The translations under genes and the position numbers were made by a program. A stretch of 64,000 bases of DNA, taken from positions 99,975 through 163,974 of the forward strand of contig JAFKFG010000009.1 in NCBI GenBank assembly GCA_017307355.1. The letters run 5' to 3'. Shown here piece by piece: positions 53,599 to 62,429 of this stretch; position 1 is the first letter of the stretch, and every line of letters starts with the position of its first letter. The notes below the pieces were generated by a model that was given only the letters and a program-made list of their open reading frames with translations, was not told the DNA's origin and ran no database searches. The stretch comes from Alphaproteobacteria bacterium. Its GTDB lineage: Bacteria > Pseudomonadota > Alphaproteobacteria > Micropepsales > Micropepsaceae.

Positions 53599-54855
53599 TT
53601 ATGCCTGCTTCCGGCTCTTCAGGAAGGAGAGGATCGATGACGAGGATTTGTCGGCGGCGGCCGGCGCGTCGCGCCCGGTCAGAAGGCGGGCGAGTTTGCT
53701 CAGATTCTCCGCGACCGGCGATTTGGGCGCGATTTCCAGCACCATCTGGCCATTATTGCCGGCCTGGCCGAAAATCGCGGCATCGAACGGGATGATGGAG
53801 GCCGGCTCCACACCCATGGTTTCGGCGAAATCCTTGGCGGGAATTTCCGGCCGCTTGGGCAGGCCCGCCTGATTGATCACCAGGCGCGGCGGCGAATCGT
53901 TGGGCCGGGCATGGCGCACCAGATCGATCATATTCTTGGCATTGCGCAAGGAGGACAGGTCGGGGGTCGCGACCACCACGATTTCATCGGCCGCGACCAG
54001 GCACGATTTGACCCAAGGCGTCCAGGCATGCGGCATATCCACGATCACGCAGGGCGACATCTGGCGCGTGGCGTCGATCACCGCTTCATAGGCTTCGGGG
54101 GCCGCATCATAATCGCGCTCCAAGGTCGCGGGCGCCGTGAACAGGGACAGGTGTTCGCCCCGCTTGATCAGAAGCCGGTCGAGCAGCACATCGTCCAGGC
54201 GCTCGGGCGCCGACAAGGCGTCGGCCACGCTTTGGCCCGCCTCGTCGTTGAAATCCAGGCCCACGGTGCCAAAGGGAAGATCGAAATCCACGATGGTGGT
54301 GTTGATTGCCAGCGTGTCGGCAATATACCAGCCCACATTATGGGCGATGGTGGAAGAACCGGTGCCCCCGCGGGCGCCGACAAAGGCGATGACGCGGCCC
54401 ACCGGCTTGGCGGACGGGTCCAGATAGAGGCCGGAAATCACTTCGATCAGTTGTAGCGGCGACAAGGGCGCCACCAGATATTCCGACGCGCCGCGCCGCA
54501 TCAAATCGCGATAAAGCTCCACGTCATTGTGACGGCCCACCACGATGACCTTGGTCGCCGGATCGCAGACTTCGGCAAGACGGTCGAGTTCGTCCAGCGC
54601 CGCCTGGCCGCTGAGGCGCGTTTCCACGATCAGGAGATTCGGCGTGACCTGGTCGCGGTAGAATTCCATCGCCGCCGCGATGCCGCCCAACTGCACGGTT
54701 ACATGCGCCTTGGCGAGGCGCCGGTCGGCGCCCGCGCGCTGCAAAGCCGCGCCGGTGTCGGGAAACTCACAAAAGGCATGGATGGAAATACGCGGAACCG
54801 GGCGCTCCTGCGGCGCCGCTCCGAACGTTTCCTGCGAATTGTCGCCCTTCTGCAT
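53599..54855 (-). CDS. cpaE: Tad pilus localisation ATPase CpaE/TadZ
   Basis: The 418-residue protein has an N-terminal receiver-like domain (about residues 15-130) and a MinD/ParA-like ATPase domain. The ATPase has a deviant Walker A GARGGTGSSTIAHN and the sequence VDFDLPFGTVGLDFNDEAGQ. It places the pilus machine at the cell pole. The start at 54855 follows a TAGGATCGAAA site; an in-frame ATG at 54870 is the alternative. Gap to cpaF is 2 bp. Confidence 0.95.
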   Translation of the reverse strand: MQKGDNSQETFGAAPQERPVPRISIHAFCEFPDTGAALQRAGADRRLAKAHVTVQLGGIAAAMEFYRDQVTPNLLIVETRLSGQAALDELDRLAEVCDPATKVIVVGRHNDVELYRDLMRRGASEYLVAPLSPLQLIEVISGLYLDPSAKPVGRVIAFVGARGGTGSSTIAHNVGWYIADTLAINTTIVDFDLPFGTVGLDFNDEAGQSVADALSAPERLDDVLLDRLLIKRGEHLSLFTAPATLERDYDAAPEAYEAVIDATRQMSPCVIVDMPHAWTPWVKSCLVAADEIVVVATPDLSSLRNAKNMIDLVRHARPNDSPPRLVINQAGLPKRPEIPAKDFAETMGVEPASIIPFDAAIFGQAGNNGQMVLEIAPKSPVAENLSKLARLLTGRDAPAAADKSSSSILSFLKSRKQA

Positions 54856-54871
54856 TTTCGATCCTATCAAC

Positions 54872-55549
54872 TCAATGGCCGATGTCAGAGATGGAAGTCT
54901 TCTGGTCGGGAGATTTTTCCGCCGCGGTGGGCTTGCCGGCTTCGTAATTGCCGATCACGGCCTGGCGGCGCGCCGCATTGGCACCGTCCATCGTGCGCGG
55001 CTCGATGAGATCGCGCGGATCGGCCACCATCACCGCCATATTGTGCTGGTTGGCGCAGCCCAGATTGGCCGCCGTCCGGTTTTCCGCGGTGTAAAAGAGA
55101 TTCTCCGACCAGTCGCCGCAAGGCTCGGTGCGGGCCTGATAGCTGATATAGTTGAGCTCGACCTGAGAGCCGCCGGTTCCGGCATCGCGGGATGCCACCA
55201 ATATCCGGTCGCGGCTGATGCCCATTTCATTGATCTGGTTCGCCAGGGAGACCACCGTCTGCTGCATGCTGGCGCCCGCGGGCACGCTGATGGCGATCTT
55301 GCCATTGCCGTGCTGGCGATAGTCGTTGAGGAACGCCTCGAGCTTGGGTGCATCCTGGGGCGCAAGAACGCCGCCATTATAAGACAGCTTGATGGACTGA
55401 TAGGACGGCTCGACCGTGATGGGATGATTGGCGATCGGGTCGTCGAAATTGTCCGCGTCTTTGTGGAAGGTGGTGGTGCAGCTGCCTGCCACCAGCACGG
55501 CGGCAAGACAGAAGCCGCGGAACAGATTCTGGGTCAGTTGGCGCATCAT
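54872..55549 (-). CDS. cpaD: Pilus assembly lipoprotein CpaD
   Basis: The 225-residue protein has a lipoprotein signal with VAGSC (Cys near residue 24) and the CpaD core: HPITVEPSYQSIKLSYNGG, then VASRDAGTGGSQVELNYISYQ and LGCANQHNMAVMVADPRDLI with a conserved Cys. It is an outer-membrane partner of the CpaC secretin. It lies between cpaC and cpaE. Confidence 0.95.
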   Translation of the reverse strand: MMRQLTQNLFRGFCLAAVLVAGSCTTTFHKDADNFDDPIANHPITVEPSYQSIKLSYNGGVLAPQDAPKLEAFLNDYRQHGNGKIAISVPAGASMQQTVVSLANQINEMGISRDRILVASRDAGTGGSQVELNYISYQARTEPCGDWSENLFYTAENRTAANLGCANQHNMAVMVADPRDLIEPRTMDGANAARRQAVIGNYEAGKPTAAEKSPDQKTSISDIGH

Positions 55550-55555
55550 GTCCTC

Positions 55556-57070
55556 CTAACGCACCACGAAGCCGACCGGGGCGGCAGCCTCGGGCGTGAG
55601 CGGCTTCGCGCTTTTCTTGTAGACGGTGTTCAACCGGCCCAGCAGCAACGTCTCCGGATCGGTCGGGGTGATGAAGCCGTCGCTGGGCTTGGCCAGCGCT
55701 GCTTCGGCGACGGGGTTGACCAGATAAGGCGTCACCATCACGACAAGTTCGGTTTCGGCATTCTGGAAATCGCGGCTGCGGAACAGCGCGCCCAGCACCG
55801 GCAGATCCTTGACGCCGGGAAAGGCGTCGATCTGCTGCTTGGTGGTGTGCTGCATCAGGCCGGCGATGGCGAAGCTGCCGCCGGAGGGGAGCTCGACCGT
55901 GGTTTCGGCGCGGCGCACATTCAGCGCGGGGATGGTGACCGAGTTGTTGCTGCCTATGCCGCCCAGCGTGAAGGCTCCGGTGTTGGTGAGTTCGCTGACT
56001 TCGGTGGAGATCTGCAGGCTGATGCGGCTGCCCGACAGGACCACGGGCGTGAAGGACAGCCCCACGCCGAACTGCTTGAAGCTGATCGAGACATTGCCTT
56101 GCTGGTCGCGGCCGGCCGGCACGGGGAATTCACCACCGGCCAGGAATTTCGCGGTCTCGCCCGACACCGCCGTCAGGTTGGGTTCGGCCAAAGTGTGCAG
56201 CAGGCCCACCGTTTCCAAGGCTTTCAGGCTGCCCTGGACATTGTTCTGGATATTGCAGATGCCCCCGCCCTGCAGCGCTCCCAGCGGATTGAGAGCGGTC
56301 GAGGCGGTGTTGCAGACCTGCCCGACCTGACCGCCGGACAAGTCGGAAATGGCGCTGCCCAGAAGGCCGAACGGGTTGGAAGTGGAGAGCGCCAACGGCG
56401 TTCCGTTGATCATTTTCACGCCGGACAGGTTGATCCCGAACTGCTTGGCGATCTGACGCTGCATTTCCGAGATATGGACCCGGAGCATCACCTGCTCGCC
56501 GTCCGAAACGGTCAGCATGTTGACGACCTTTTTCGGATCGCCGGTGAAGCTGGCGGAAAGATCGGCGGCGCGGGTGGCTTCCGAGGCACTGGCGACGCGG
56601 CCGCTCAGCACCACATTGTCGTTCAGGGCCGCGACCTTGATCGCGGAATTGGGGAGATTGGCTTTGATCATCGCGGCAAGGTCGGCGACATCCTTTTCGA
56701 CGCGGATATCAAGCGATAGAACCTGATGGCCGCGCCCGTCGAAGAAGAAGGCATTGGTCTGGCCGGTCTTGGTGCCGAGCAGGAAGATCCGGCGCGGCGA
56801 CTTGACGATGGCATCCGCGATATCGGGGCTGGAAACCAGGACATCCTTGGCATCGGAGTCCAATTCGATGATCGCCGCCTTGTTGAGCCCCAGGGTCAGG
56901 TGCTGGCTCACGGGCTGGCCTTGGCCGGTCGCGACCTGAATGACGCGCGCATCCGCTTCCGCGGGCTTTGACGCAGTAGCCGTCGCGGCCGGGCGCGACA
57001 TCTGCGCGGCGGCCGGTACGATGGCCGTGATCAGCAACGCAGCGGCGAAGGGAAGCGGGGAATGCTTCAT
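55556..57070 (-). CDS. cpaC: Tad pilus secretin CpaC/RcpA
   Basis: The 504-residue protein has a signal peptide (about residues 1-22), a pilus N-terminal domain (LGLNKAAIIELDSDAKDVLVSSPDIADA) and BON-like region, then the secretin domain with LAEPNLTAVSGETAKFLAGGEFPVP and VGLSFTPVVLSGSRISLQIS. The C-terminus includes FAIAGLMQHTTKQQIDAFPGVKDLPVLGALF. It forms the outer-membrane pore for the pilus. Start at 57070 has a GAGGA site; ATG at 57082 is less likely. Confidence 0.97.
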   Translation of the reverse strand: MKHSPLPFAAALLITAIVPAAAQMSRPAATATASKPAEADARVIQVATGQGQPVSQHLTLGLNKAAIIELDSDAKDVLVSSPDIADAIVKSPRRIFLLGTKTGQTNAFFFDGRGHQVLSLDIRVEKDVADLAAMIKANLPNSAIKVAALNDNVVLSGRVASASEATRAADLSASFTGDPKKVVNMLTVSDGEQVMLRVHISEMQRQIAKQFGINLSGVKMINGTPLALSTSNPFGLLGSAISDLSGGQVGQVCNTASTALNPLGALQGGGICNIQNNVQGSLKALETVGLLHTLAEPNLTAVSGETAKFLAGGEFPVPAGRDQQGNVSISFKQFGVGLSFTPVVLSGSRISLQISTEVSELTNTGAFTLGGIGSNNSVTIPALNVRRAETTVELPSGGSFAIAGLMQHTTKQQIDAFPGVKDLPVLGALFRSRDFQNAETELVVMVTPYLVNPVAEAALAKPSDGFITPTDPETLLLGRLNTVYKKSAKPLTPEAAAPVGFVVR

Positions 57071-57078
57071 GGAAATCC

Positions 57079-57900
57079 TCATTGCGGCTTTGCGCCTCCC
57101 TGCACGATGGCAGATGACTCGCGGGCGATTCCGTAGCGGATGATGGCAACCTGGTCGCCGCCGTCCTGGTCGCCCGAGCGGCCAGAAGCCGGCGCATTGC
57201 CGGCCACCGGCGTGTCGCTGCTGACCAAGGGACGCAAGGACAGCGAAAGCACGCCCTGGTTCTGGGCCTTGGCGAGCTGCTCTGCCTGGGCCGGCGTTAC
57301 TTCCAAGGTCGCGGTCTTGCCGATGACGGTCTTGGTGTCCTTGTCCTGCTTGAAGGTCTGGTCGACCGCCAGAACGCGCACATCGGTCAGGAGTGTGCTG
57401 GCATTGACGTGATTGGCATCGCCTTTGCGGGTGAGGATGAGATCGACGCGGTCATTGGGCAGGATGAAGCCGCCGGCGCCGGAATCGGCGTTGATGGGCA
57501 TGGAGATGGCGCGCATGCCGGGATTGAGCATCGCCGCCATCAGGCCGACGGCATCGCCATGCACGATCGAGGCATTGGTGATGGGCTGACCCGCTGCAAG
57601 CGGGCTGCGCACCACCGAACCTTTCACCACGGCGTCGATGCTGCCGGCAGTGTCGCGCGTGATGAAATTGGAATCGACCGAAGAGGTCGGCCATTTCTGC
57701 CAGCGCACTTGATCGGCGGCGAGCGCCTGGCCGGGCTGCAGCGCATTGCTGGCGACCAGCACGTCACTCATCGGCATTTGCGGCGCGATCTTCGCTTCGA
57801 CGCCAGGCGTTCCGCCGCCGATCAATCCGCGCGCCAGAAGCGCGGCTGCTATCGCCATGATGCCAGCTATTCCCAGCACAATGAGACGTTTGGTGTTCAT
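57079..57900 (-). CDS. cpaB: Tad pilus assembly protein CpaB/RcpC
   Basis: The 273-residue protein has an N-terminal membrane anchor (about residues 8-26), an SAF-like domain (DVLVASNALQPGQALAADQVRWQKWP) and the RcpC/CpaB domain with ANSGAGGFILPNDRVDLILTR-like sequence (here INADSGAGGFILPNDRVDL). A TATLEVTPAQAEQLAKAQNQG segment near residue 200 is typical. It helps secretin function. It lies 8 bp before cpaC. Confidence 0.96.
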   Translation of the reverse strand: MNTKRLIVLGIAGIMAIAAALLARGLIGGGTPGVEAKIAPQMPMSDVLVASNALQPGQALAADQVRWQKWPTSSVDSNFITRDTAGSIDAVVKGSVVRSPLAAGQPITNASIVHGDAVGLMAAMLNPGMRAISMPINADSGAGGFILPNDRVDLILTRKGDANHVNASTLLTDVRVLAVDQTFKQDKDTKTVIGKTATLEVTPAQAEQLAKAQNQGVLSLSLRPLVSSDTPVAGNAPASGRSGDQDGGDQVAIIRYGIARESSAIVQGGAKPQ

Positions 57901-57995
57901 GAAGAGCGGCTCCCTTTGGAGGCGATTGCATCACGAACCATTTAGAATTTGCTTAACGTAACGCTGACGAACTTCGCGATCTCAGTCGCCAAATC

Positions 57996-58505
57996 TCAGC
58001 CGATTGCGGCGAGACGGAAAATTTCCGCTTGCGGCAAAATCACGAAGAAGCCCGCCGCCAGCGCCACGCCATAGGGAATGCCCGAGCGGGAATCGTGAAG
58101 TTTGAGGATCCAGCCCTGCCGTGCCAGGCCGGCGGGCAATGGCAACTGGCGTACCGCAAGCAATGTTAACGTCAGGACGCCGCCCAGCATTGTCGCGACC
58201 AGCGAATAGGCCACCAGATCGTGCGGGCCCAGCCACAAAGCCAGGGCGGCGAACAATTTGGCGTCGCCTCCGCCAATGTAATTCAGGGCAAACATGGTAA
58301 AGCCGATGGCAAGCGCAACCAGGCAAGCCAGCAGATGCAGGCCGGCATCGCCGGCCGAAAAGCCCGTTGTCAGAGCGAAAACGCCAAACAGGGCAACCAG
58401 CGCCAGCGACAGATAATTGGGAATCGTAAAGCTCGCGAGATCCCAGACCGCCGCGGCGGCGAGAAGCGCGGGAACCACCATCATCAGGAGCAATTGTGCG
58501 AACAT
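57996..58505 (-). CDS. cpaA: Prepilin peptidase CpaA/TadV
   Basis: The 169-residue membrane protein is a type IV prepilin peptidase of the short form. Its Asp sites are in VWDLASFTIPN (first Asp) and NYIGGGDAKLFAALALW (GxGD motif). It cleaves the Flp and TadE/F prepilins. The start at 58505 has an AAGG site. It follows flp with a strong hairpin between. The 95 bp to cpaB contain a near match to a CtrA box (TTAA-N7-CTAA). Confidence 0.95.
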   Translation of the reverse strand: MFAQLLLMMVVPALLAAAAVWDLASFTIPNYLSLALVALFGVFALTTGFSAGDAGLHLLACLVALAIGFTMFALNYIGGGDAKLFAALALWLGPHDLVAYSLVATMLGGVLTLTLLAVRQLPLPAGLARQGWILKLHDSRSGIPYGVALAAGFFVILPQAEIFRLAAIG

Positions 58506-58523
58506 GCTAACGCCTTGAAGCAC

Positions 58524-58552
58524 AAACGGCCGCCCCGGATGGGCGGCCGTTT
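58524..58552. terminator. Hairpin between flp and cpaA, probable attenuator
   Basis: Perfect arms AAACGGCCGCCC and GGGCGGCCGTTT are separated by a 5-base loop. On minus it ends in TTTG, a weak T-run, so partial termination after the pilin gene is likely, giving more pilin than assembly proteins. Confidence 0.7.
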
Positions 58553-58580
58553 GCCGTGACCGAGTCTTGCGACACGGATT

Positions 58581-58754
58581 CTAGCTGCTGGTCGTCAGAG
58601 CGCCCGCGACGGACCCGAATTTGGTGTTCAAGCTCGTGCCGACCGTGGTCAGAACGGTGATGAGAACAACGGCAATGAGAGCTGCGATCAGACCATATTC
58701 GATGGCCGTAGCGCCGGACTCATCGCGCACGAAACGCGAAATCAGCTTTGTCAT
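58581..58754 (-). CDS. flp: Flp-type pilin
   Basis: The 57-residue prepilin has a basic leader MTKLISRFVRDESG, the cleavage site G/ATAIEYG with the conserved Glu and Tyr, and a hydrophobic stretch LIAALIAVVLITVL. The tail TKFGSVAGALTTSS is short, as usual. It is the first gene of the Tad operon. A GGAGAG ribosome site precedes the ATG at 58754 and a CtrA box lies 95-110 bp upstream. Confidence 0.97.
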   Translation of the reverse strand: MTKLISRFVRDESGATAIEYGLIAALIAVVLITVLTTVGTSLNTKFGSVAGALTTSS

Positions 58755-58847
58755 ACTGTCTCTCCGATTTAATGACACCCAAGCATCCCAACTTCGAAGA
58801 AGGTCTTCTTGCGCAGCAGGACTGTGGCGAGATTAAGGGCGGAGGAT

Positions 58848-58862
58848 TTAATTTCCGCTTAA
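58848..58862. promoter_or_regulatory. CtrA-type box upstream of flp
   Basis: TTAA-TTTCCGC-TTAA is an exact TTAA-N7-TTAA, about 94 bp before the flp start. It is 242 bp from the divergent pilus N-domain gene. In Caulobacter pilA is a CtrA target. The remainder of 58755-59103 has no gene; CTTAAA/TTTAAG arms (about 59041-59058) form a second AT palindrome. Confidence 0.6.
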
Positions 58863-59103
58863 TCGCGAAAGGCCGGCTTTGCGGGCAACGCCGCATTCTG
58901 TTCCATCGGGGCACGAAAATGCCCTTTGCCGCGAGATGCGGAATTTAAAAGATGCAATTTGTTTACCAAGCTTGCGACTAGTTCCCATGGTTCCGGGAAT
59001 GATCGCTTTCTCAACGCCACAGCATTTCGCACGGCAAATTCTTAAATCTTCTTTTAAGGGCGCGCCGCTAGATTGGGCGCGAAATTCTTTCCGGAGCGCC
59101 GCC

Positions 59104-59547
59104 ATGCGCCGCACGCTTCTTGTCGCACTCTTTCTGGGTTCCGCCGCGCCGGCCTATGCGGCCGGCGTCTCCGTCGCGATGGATGAAGTGCGCACCATCA
59201 CCTTTCCCAAGACGGTTTCGACCATCTATGTGGGAAATCCCGCGATCGCGGACATCAACATGATCGATTCCCGGCACGCCTTCATCTTGGGCAAAGGCTA
59301 TGGCAACACCAACATGGTGGCCCTGGACCATGACGGCAAGCAGGTATCCAACACCCATATCAGCGTCCAGGCGCGCCAGGATGCCAGCCTCACGCTCCAG
59401 CGCGGCGCCAACCGCGTCACCTACAGCTGCACTGCGGCCCATTGCGAGATCACGCCCCAGCCCGGCGACGGCAAGGAAGCGTTCGAAGCGACCAACAGCC
59501 AGATCGCGGCGCATGCTGCGACCGCCAAGACCGCAGCCAACAACTGA
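59104..59547 (+). CDS. Pilus/secretin N-terminal domain protein, exported
   Basis: The 147-residue protein has a signal peptide (about residues 1-19, ending AYA) and the type II/III secretion-pilus N-terminal domain: DEVRTITFPKTVSTIYVGNPAIADINMID, then FILGKGYGNTNMVALD. This is the same domain as in the first part of CpaC, here alone. A C-terminal Cys pair (SCTAAHC, about 109-115) is present. It may assist the secretin. It is divergent from flp. Confidence 0.85.
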   Translation: MRRTLLVALFLGSAAPAYAAGVSVAMDEVRTITFPKTVSTIYVGNPAIADINMIDSRHAFILGKGYGNTNMVALDHDGKQVSNTHISVQARQDASLTLQRGANRVTYSCTAAHCEITPQPGDGKEAFEATNSQIAAHAATAKTAANN

Positions 59548-59575
59548 TCCCGCCAGAATAATCTTTAGAAAAGCA

Positions 59576-59604
59576 GGCCGCCCCTTGCGGGGCGGCCTTT
59601 TTAT
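59576..59604 (+). terminator. Intrinsic terminator after the pilus N-domain gene
   Basis: Stem GGCCGCCCC/GGGGCGGCC with TTGC loop, then T5 and ATTTT. It ends the plus-strand transcript. Confidence 0.92.
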
Positions 59605-59649
59605 TTTGCCGTGGAAGGGCGCAATCCGAATGCGCCGGCATTTCGCGGT

Positions 59650-61470
59650 CTAGTGGCTGACCCGCAGATTGGTGATTTTCTGGGCGATGTCGTTGAAAGC
59701 CGTAACGATCGCGGAGGATGTGGTCAGGTCGTAATATTTGGACGTATCCGTGGCGCAGTTCTTCAGCACGGTCGAATTGCCTTGGGCGCCGGCGATATCC
59801 ACGAACAGGGTGTAGATGATGAACCCCTGGTTTTTGGCGTTGGTGCAGGCTTTCGCCATGCGGGCATCGACCGACGAGGATTGGCTGCTGCCATTGCCGT
59901 ACCAACGGTCCATGGTGTTGAGGCCGTCGGACAGAAGTATGATGTAGCGCGCGGTGTTGGCGGGAAGCGCGGGCGCATTATAGGGATCGCCCTGCATCTG
60001 GATCTGCATGCCGTGCGCCAGGCCGATGGTCTGGTTGGTGCCGCCATTGGCGATCATCGAGTCGATTTTGGCGCTGAGATTGTCCGCCGTTCCGCTGGTA
60101 CTGTCCCAATTATAGTTGAGCGGCATCACCGTGGCGACGCTGCAGCTGTCGCTCTGTTCGGCGGGAAATTTGTTGCCCGGAGTCGCGGAGGTGGTGTCGT
60201 CATCCTGGTTGCGGTCCATCACGCACCCTCTCCAGACGGAATGATTGTTGATCACCCAGGCATGGTCGTAAATGCCCGAAGCCGTCGTGACGGTGGTCAC
60301 CACCGTGCTCGTATAGGTGATGGTCCGCGTCCAGGTGCAGGTTGTCACGCTGTTGCTCGTGGTGCAGCTGCCCGGAAGCGCCGGGCTGTTCGACGTGCTG
60401 GAACCGCTGATCACCGGTGTGGTCGAGCTGGTGATGTCGCCCACATAATTCGGCGTGTTGCTGGTGGTGCTGTTGTTTGTGGCCGTGCCGTTGGACTGAG
60501 GGTAGCCGTTCTGGCTGGTGCAGCTTTCCGCGCCGCTATTGACGTTGCTGACGGTCTTGCAGGTCTGCACGTCCTTCATCGGCGTGGCGGTCGTGGTAAC
60601 TTTCACCTTGTTCTGCTGCACGCTGTTGTAGCAGCCGTCATAATAGTGGCCGGTCTGGCCCGAGCTGGAACTGCCGATCGCGTCCGGGCAGATCAGGCCG
60701 CTGGACGGCACATTCCTGGACGTGGTGGTGCTGCCCGGTCCCGTGACGCAACCCAAGCTCAAGGGACAGCTGCTGCCGGGACCGACCGAGCTGGACGGCG
60801 CCGAGCCATATTGGACATTCCAGTCGCTCCAATCGATCCAGCTGGCGCCGGCATTGCCGGTTCCCACATTGACGTCCTTGGCGAAGGGAATGATCGCGAC
60901 TTGCACATCGCCCGGATTGCCGGACGCCGCCGCGGTCTGCAGCTTGGCCAGAAGCTGGTGCGATGCGTCCTTGAGCGCGGCCATTTTGGTCAGGCCGGTG
61001 GAATCGGCGTCATTCATGGAGCCGGTATTGTCCAGCACCAGCGAAACCCACATCTTGGCCTGGCCCCACACCACGATGGAGGTGGCGGAAACCGCGATAC
61101 TGGACTTGCCGACCAGGGCCAAGGCGGTGGTGGCGACATCGTCGCTGCCCGTGACGCTGACCGACTGGCCCTGAATGATGGGGTTGATGGTCGGGTGCCC
61201 CGGACCCTTATAATTGGCGTCGAAGACATTCTGCGCCAAGGTCGTCGCTTGCGCGCTGGTGAGGTTGGGCTGACCGCCCACCGCCAGCGCCGCCGCATCG
61301 AGCGCGTCCAGCATCTTGGAACGCACCATCATGGCTTGCGCATAATCCAGTCCCGCGCCCGCAGCGATCGCCAGCGGCAGCAGCGAAAGGCCGAACATCA
61401 TTGCGACATTGGCGCCTTTGGCGCGAATGAAAGCTCTTAGCGCGCGCAGGGGCGCATTCATCCGTTGCAT
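59650..61470 (-). CDS. tadG: TadG-like pilus protein with vWA domain
   Basis: The 606-residue protein has one N-terminal membrane anchor (about residues 22-45) as in TadE/TadG-type pseudopilins, and a von Willebrand A domain. MIDAS residues are in LVLDNTGSMND (about 148-158). A long Ser/Thr-rich, Cys-containing insert (about 210-430) interrupts the vWA fold. The C-terminal half includes YIILLSDGLNTMDRWYG. TadG-like proteins are surface or periplasmic parts of the Tad machine. Starts at 61470 (MQRMN) and 61461 are both possible. Confidence 0.9.
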   Translation of the reverse strand: MQRMNAPLRALRAFIRAKGANVAMMFGLSLLPLAIAAGAGLDYAQAMMVRSKMLDALDAAALAVGGQPNLTSAQATTLAQNVFDANYKGPGHPTINPIIQGQSVSVTGSDDVATTALALVGKSSIAVSATSIVVWGQAKMWVSLVLDNTGSMNDADSTGLTKMAALKDASHQLLAKLQTAAASGNPGDVQVAIIPFAKDVNVGTGNAGASWIDWSDWNVQYGSAPSSSVGPGSSCPLSLGCVTGPGSTTTSRNVPSSGLICPDAIGSSSSGQTGHYYDGCYNSVQQNKVKVTTTATPMKDVQTCKTVSNVNSGAESCTSQNGYPQSNGTATNNSTTSNTPNYVGDITSSTTPVISGSSTSNSPALPGSCTTSNSVTTCTWTRTITYTSTVVTTVTTASGIYDHAWVINNHSVWRGCVMDRNQDDDTTSATPGNKFPAEQSDSCSVATVMPLNYNWDSTSGTADNLSAKIDSMIANGGTNQTIGLAHGMQIQMQGDPYNAPALPANTARYIILLSDGLNTMDRWYGNGSSQSSSVDARMAKACTNAKNQGFIIYTLFVDIAGAQGNSTVLKNCATDTSKYYDLTTSSAIVTAFNDIAQKITNLRVSH

Positions 61471-61731
61471 GGGATCTGGGCTTTCCCGAATTCCCCCCAA
61501 TGATCGCCCAAAAGAATGAAAATGGTGTTGTTTTCGCCGGCCTTGGTTTCGCGTTTCTTAGTGAAGCCATTCGGTTCCACGTAAATTTTGATCTTCCTTA
61601 ATGAGCCGTGAATTTCCTGCAATTGTCGAATAAGGCGAGATTCGTTCTTAAGAGCTTGTTGAGCAGGGAGGGGGTATTTCCTGAGGCGGGTGCGGCCTTC
61701 TTGCTAGAAACGCCGCGATAAGAGGCCCTTC

Positions 61732-62427
61732 ATGAACCTGAAGATGCGCGTTCTGGCATGGCGCCATAAGGCATGGGTCCGTTCCGACCAGGGCTCCGCC
61801 GCGATCGAATTTGCCTTTGTCGCACCGATCTTCTTTGCGCTGATGCTGGGCATTCTCGAGATCGGCGTGATGATGTTCGCGCAATTCGCGCTGCAGAATT
61901 CGGTGATGGATGCCGCAAGGCTGATCCGCACCGGCCAGGCGCACAGCGCCGCGCTGCTCATTCAGGACCAGATCGCCCTTCCGAAATGCGCGGCCGACAA
62001 CGCAAGCGACCAGTCGCCCTTCAGCAATGAAGGCCAATGGTTCAAGCAGCAGATCTGCTGCGGCGTATCACCCTTGATTGACGATGCCACCTGCAAGAGC
62101 GACGTGATGGTGACCGTTGCGGCTCCCAGCGCTGGATTTGCCGGCGACTTCAATTCGCTGACCGTGGCGGGAACCGCGGGCACTTACTTCGGAAGCGACC
62201 CCAGCAATTCCGCGACCGCAAGCGTGGCCTCGCAGAATACCGCCTGCCAGATCGTGCTGGTGCGCGCCAACTATAACTGGCCCGTCTGGTTTCCCGGCCT
62301 GGCGAAACTCTTGAACAGCAACAATGCGGACAATTATCTGGTGAACGCGCCCAATGGCACGCACCTCCTGACCGCCACAGCCGCGTTCCGGAGCGAGCCA
62401 TTCACCAACGGCGTGTCGGGCTGCTGA
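61732..62427 (+). CDS. tadE: TadE-like pseudopilin
   Basis: The 231-residue protein has a leader with G-SAAIEFAFVAPIFFALMLG (about residues 21-40), the prepilin-like Glu at +5 after the Gly, and then a periplasmic domain with several Cys (pairs near 86, 109-110 and 120). It resembles TadE of Tad systems, processed by the prepilin peptidase. It is followed after 2 bp by a second gene of the same type. Confidence 0.91.
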   Translation: MNLKMRVLAWRHKAWVRSDQGSAAIEFAFVAPIFFALMLGILEIGVMMFAQFALQNSVMDAARLIRTGQAHSAALLIQDQIALPKCAADNASDQSPFSNEGQWFKQQICCGVSPLIDDATCKSDVMVTVAAPSAGFAGDFNSLTVAGTAGTYFGSDPSNSATASVASQNTACQIVLVRANYNWPVWFPGLAKLLNSNNADNYLVNAPNGTHLLTATAAFRSEPFTNGVSGC

Positions 62428-62429
62428 GG

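Noticed and set aside
52121..53872. 583-codon plus-strand frame opposite cpaF
   Set aside because: It is a shadow of the ATPase gene, which has full Walker motifs on minus.
54680..56719. 679-codon plus-strand frame opposite cpaD-cpaC
   Set aside because: It crosses two well-supported minus-strand genes and has no family features.
59611..61440. 609-codon plus-strand frame opposite tadG
   Set aside because: It is antisense to the vWA protein and shows only Gly/Arg/His-rich sequence.
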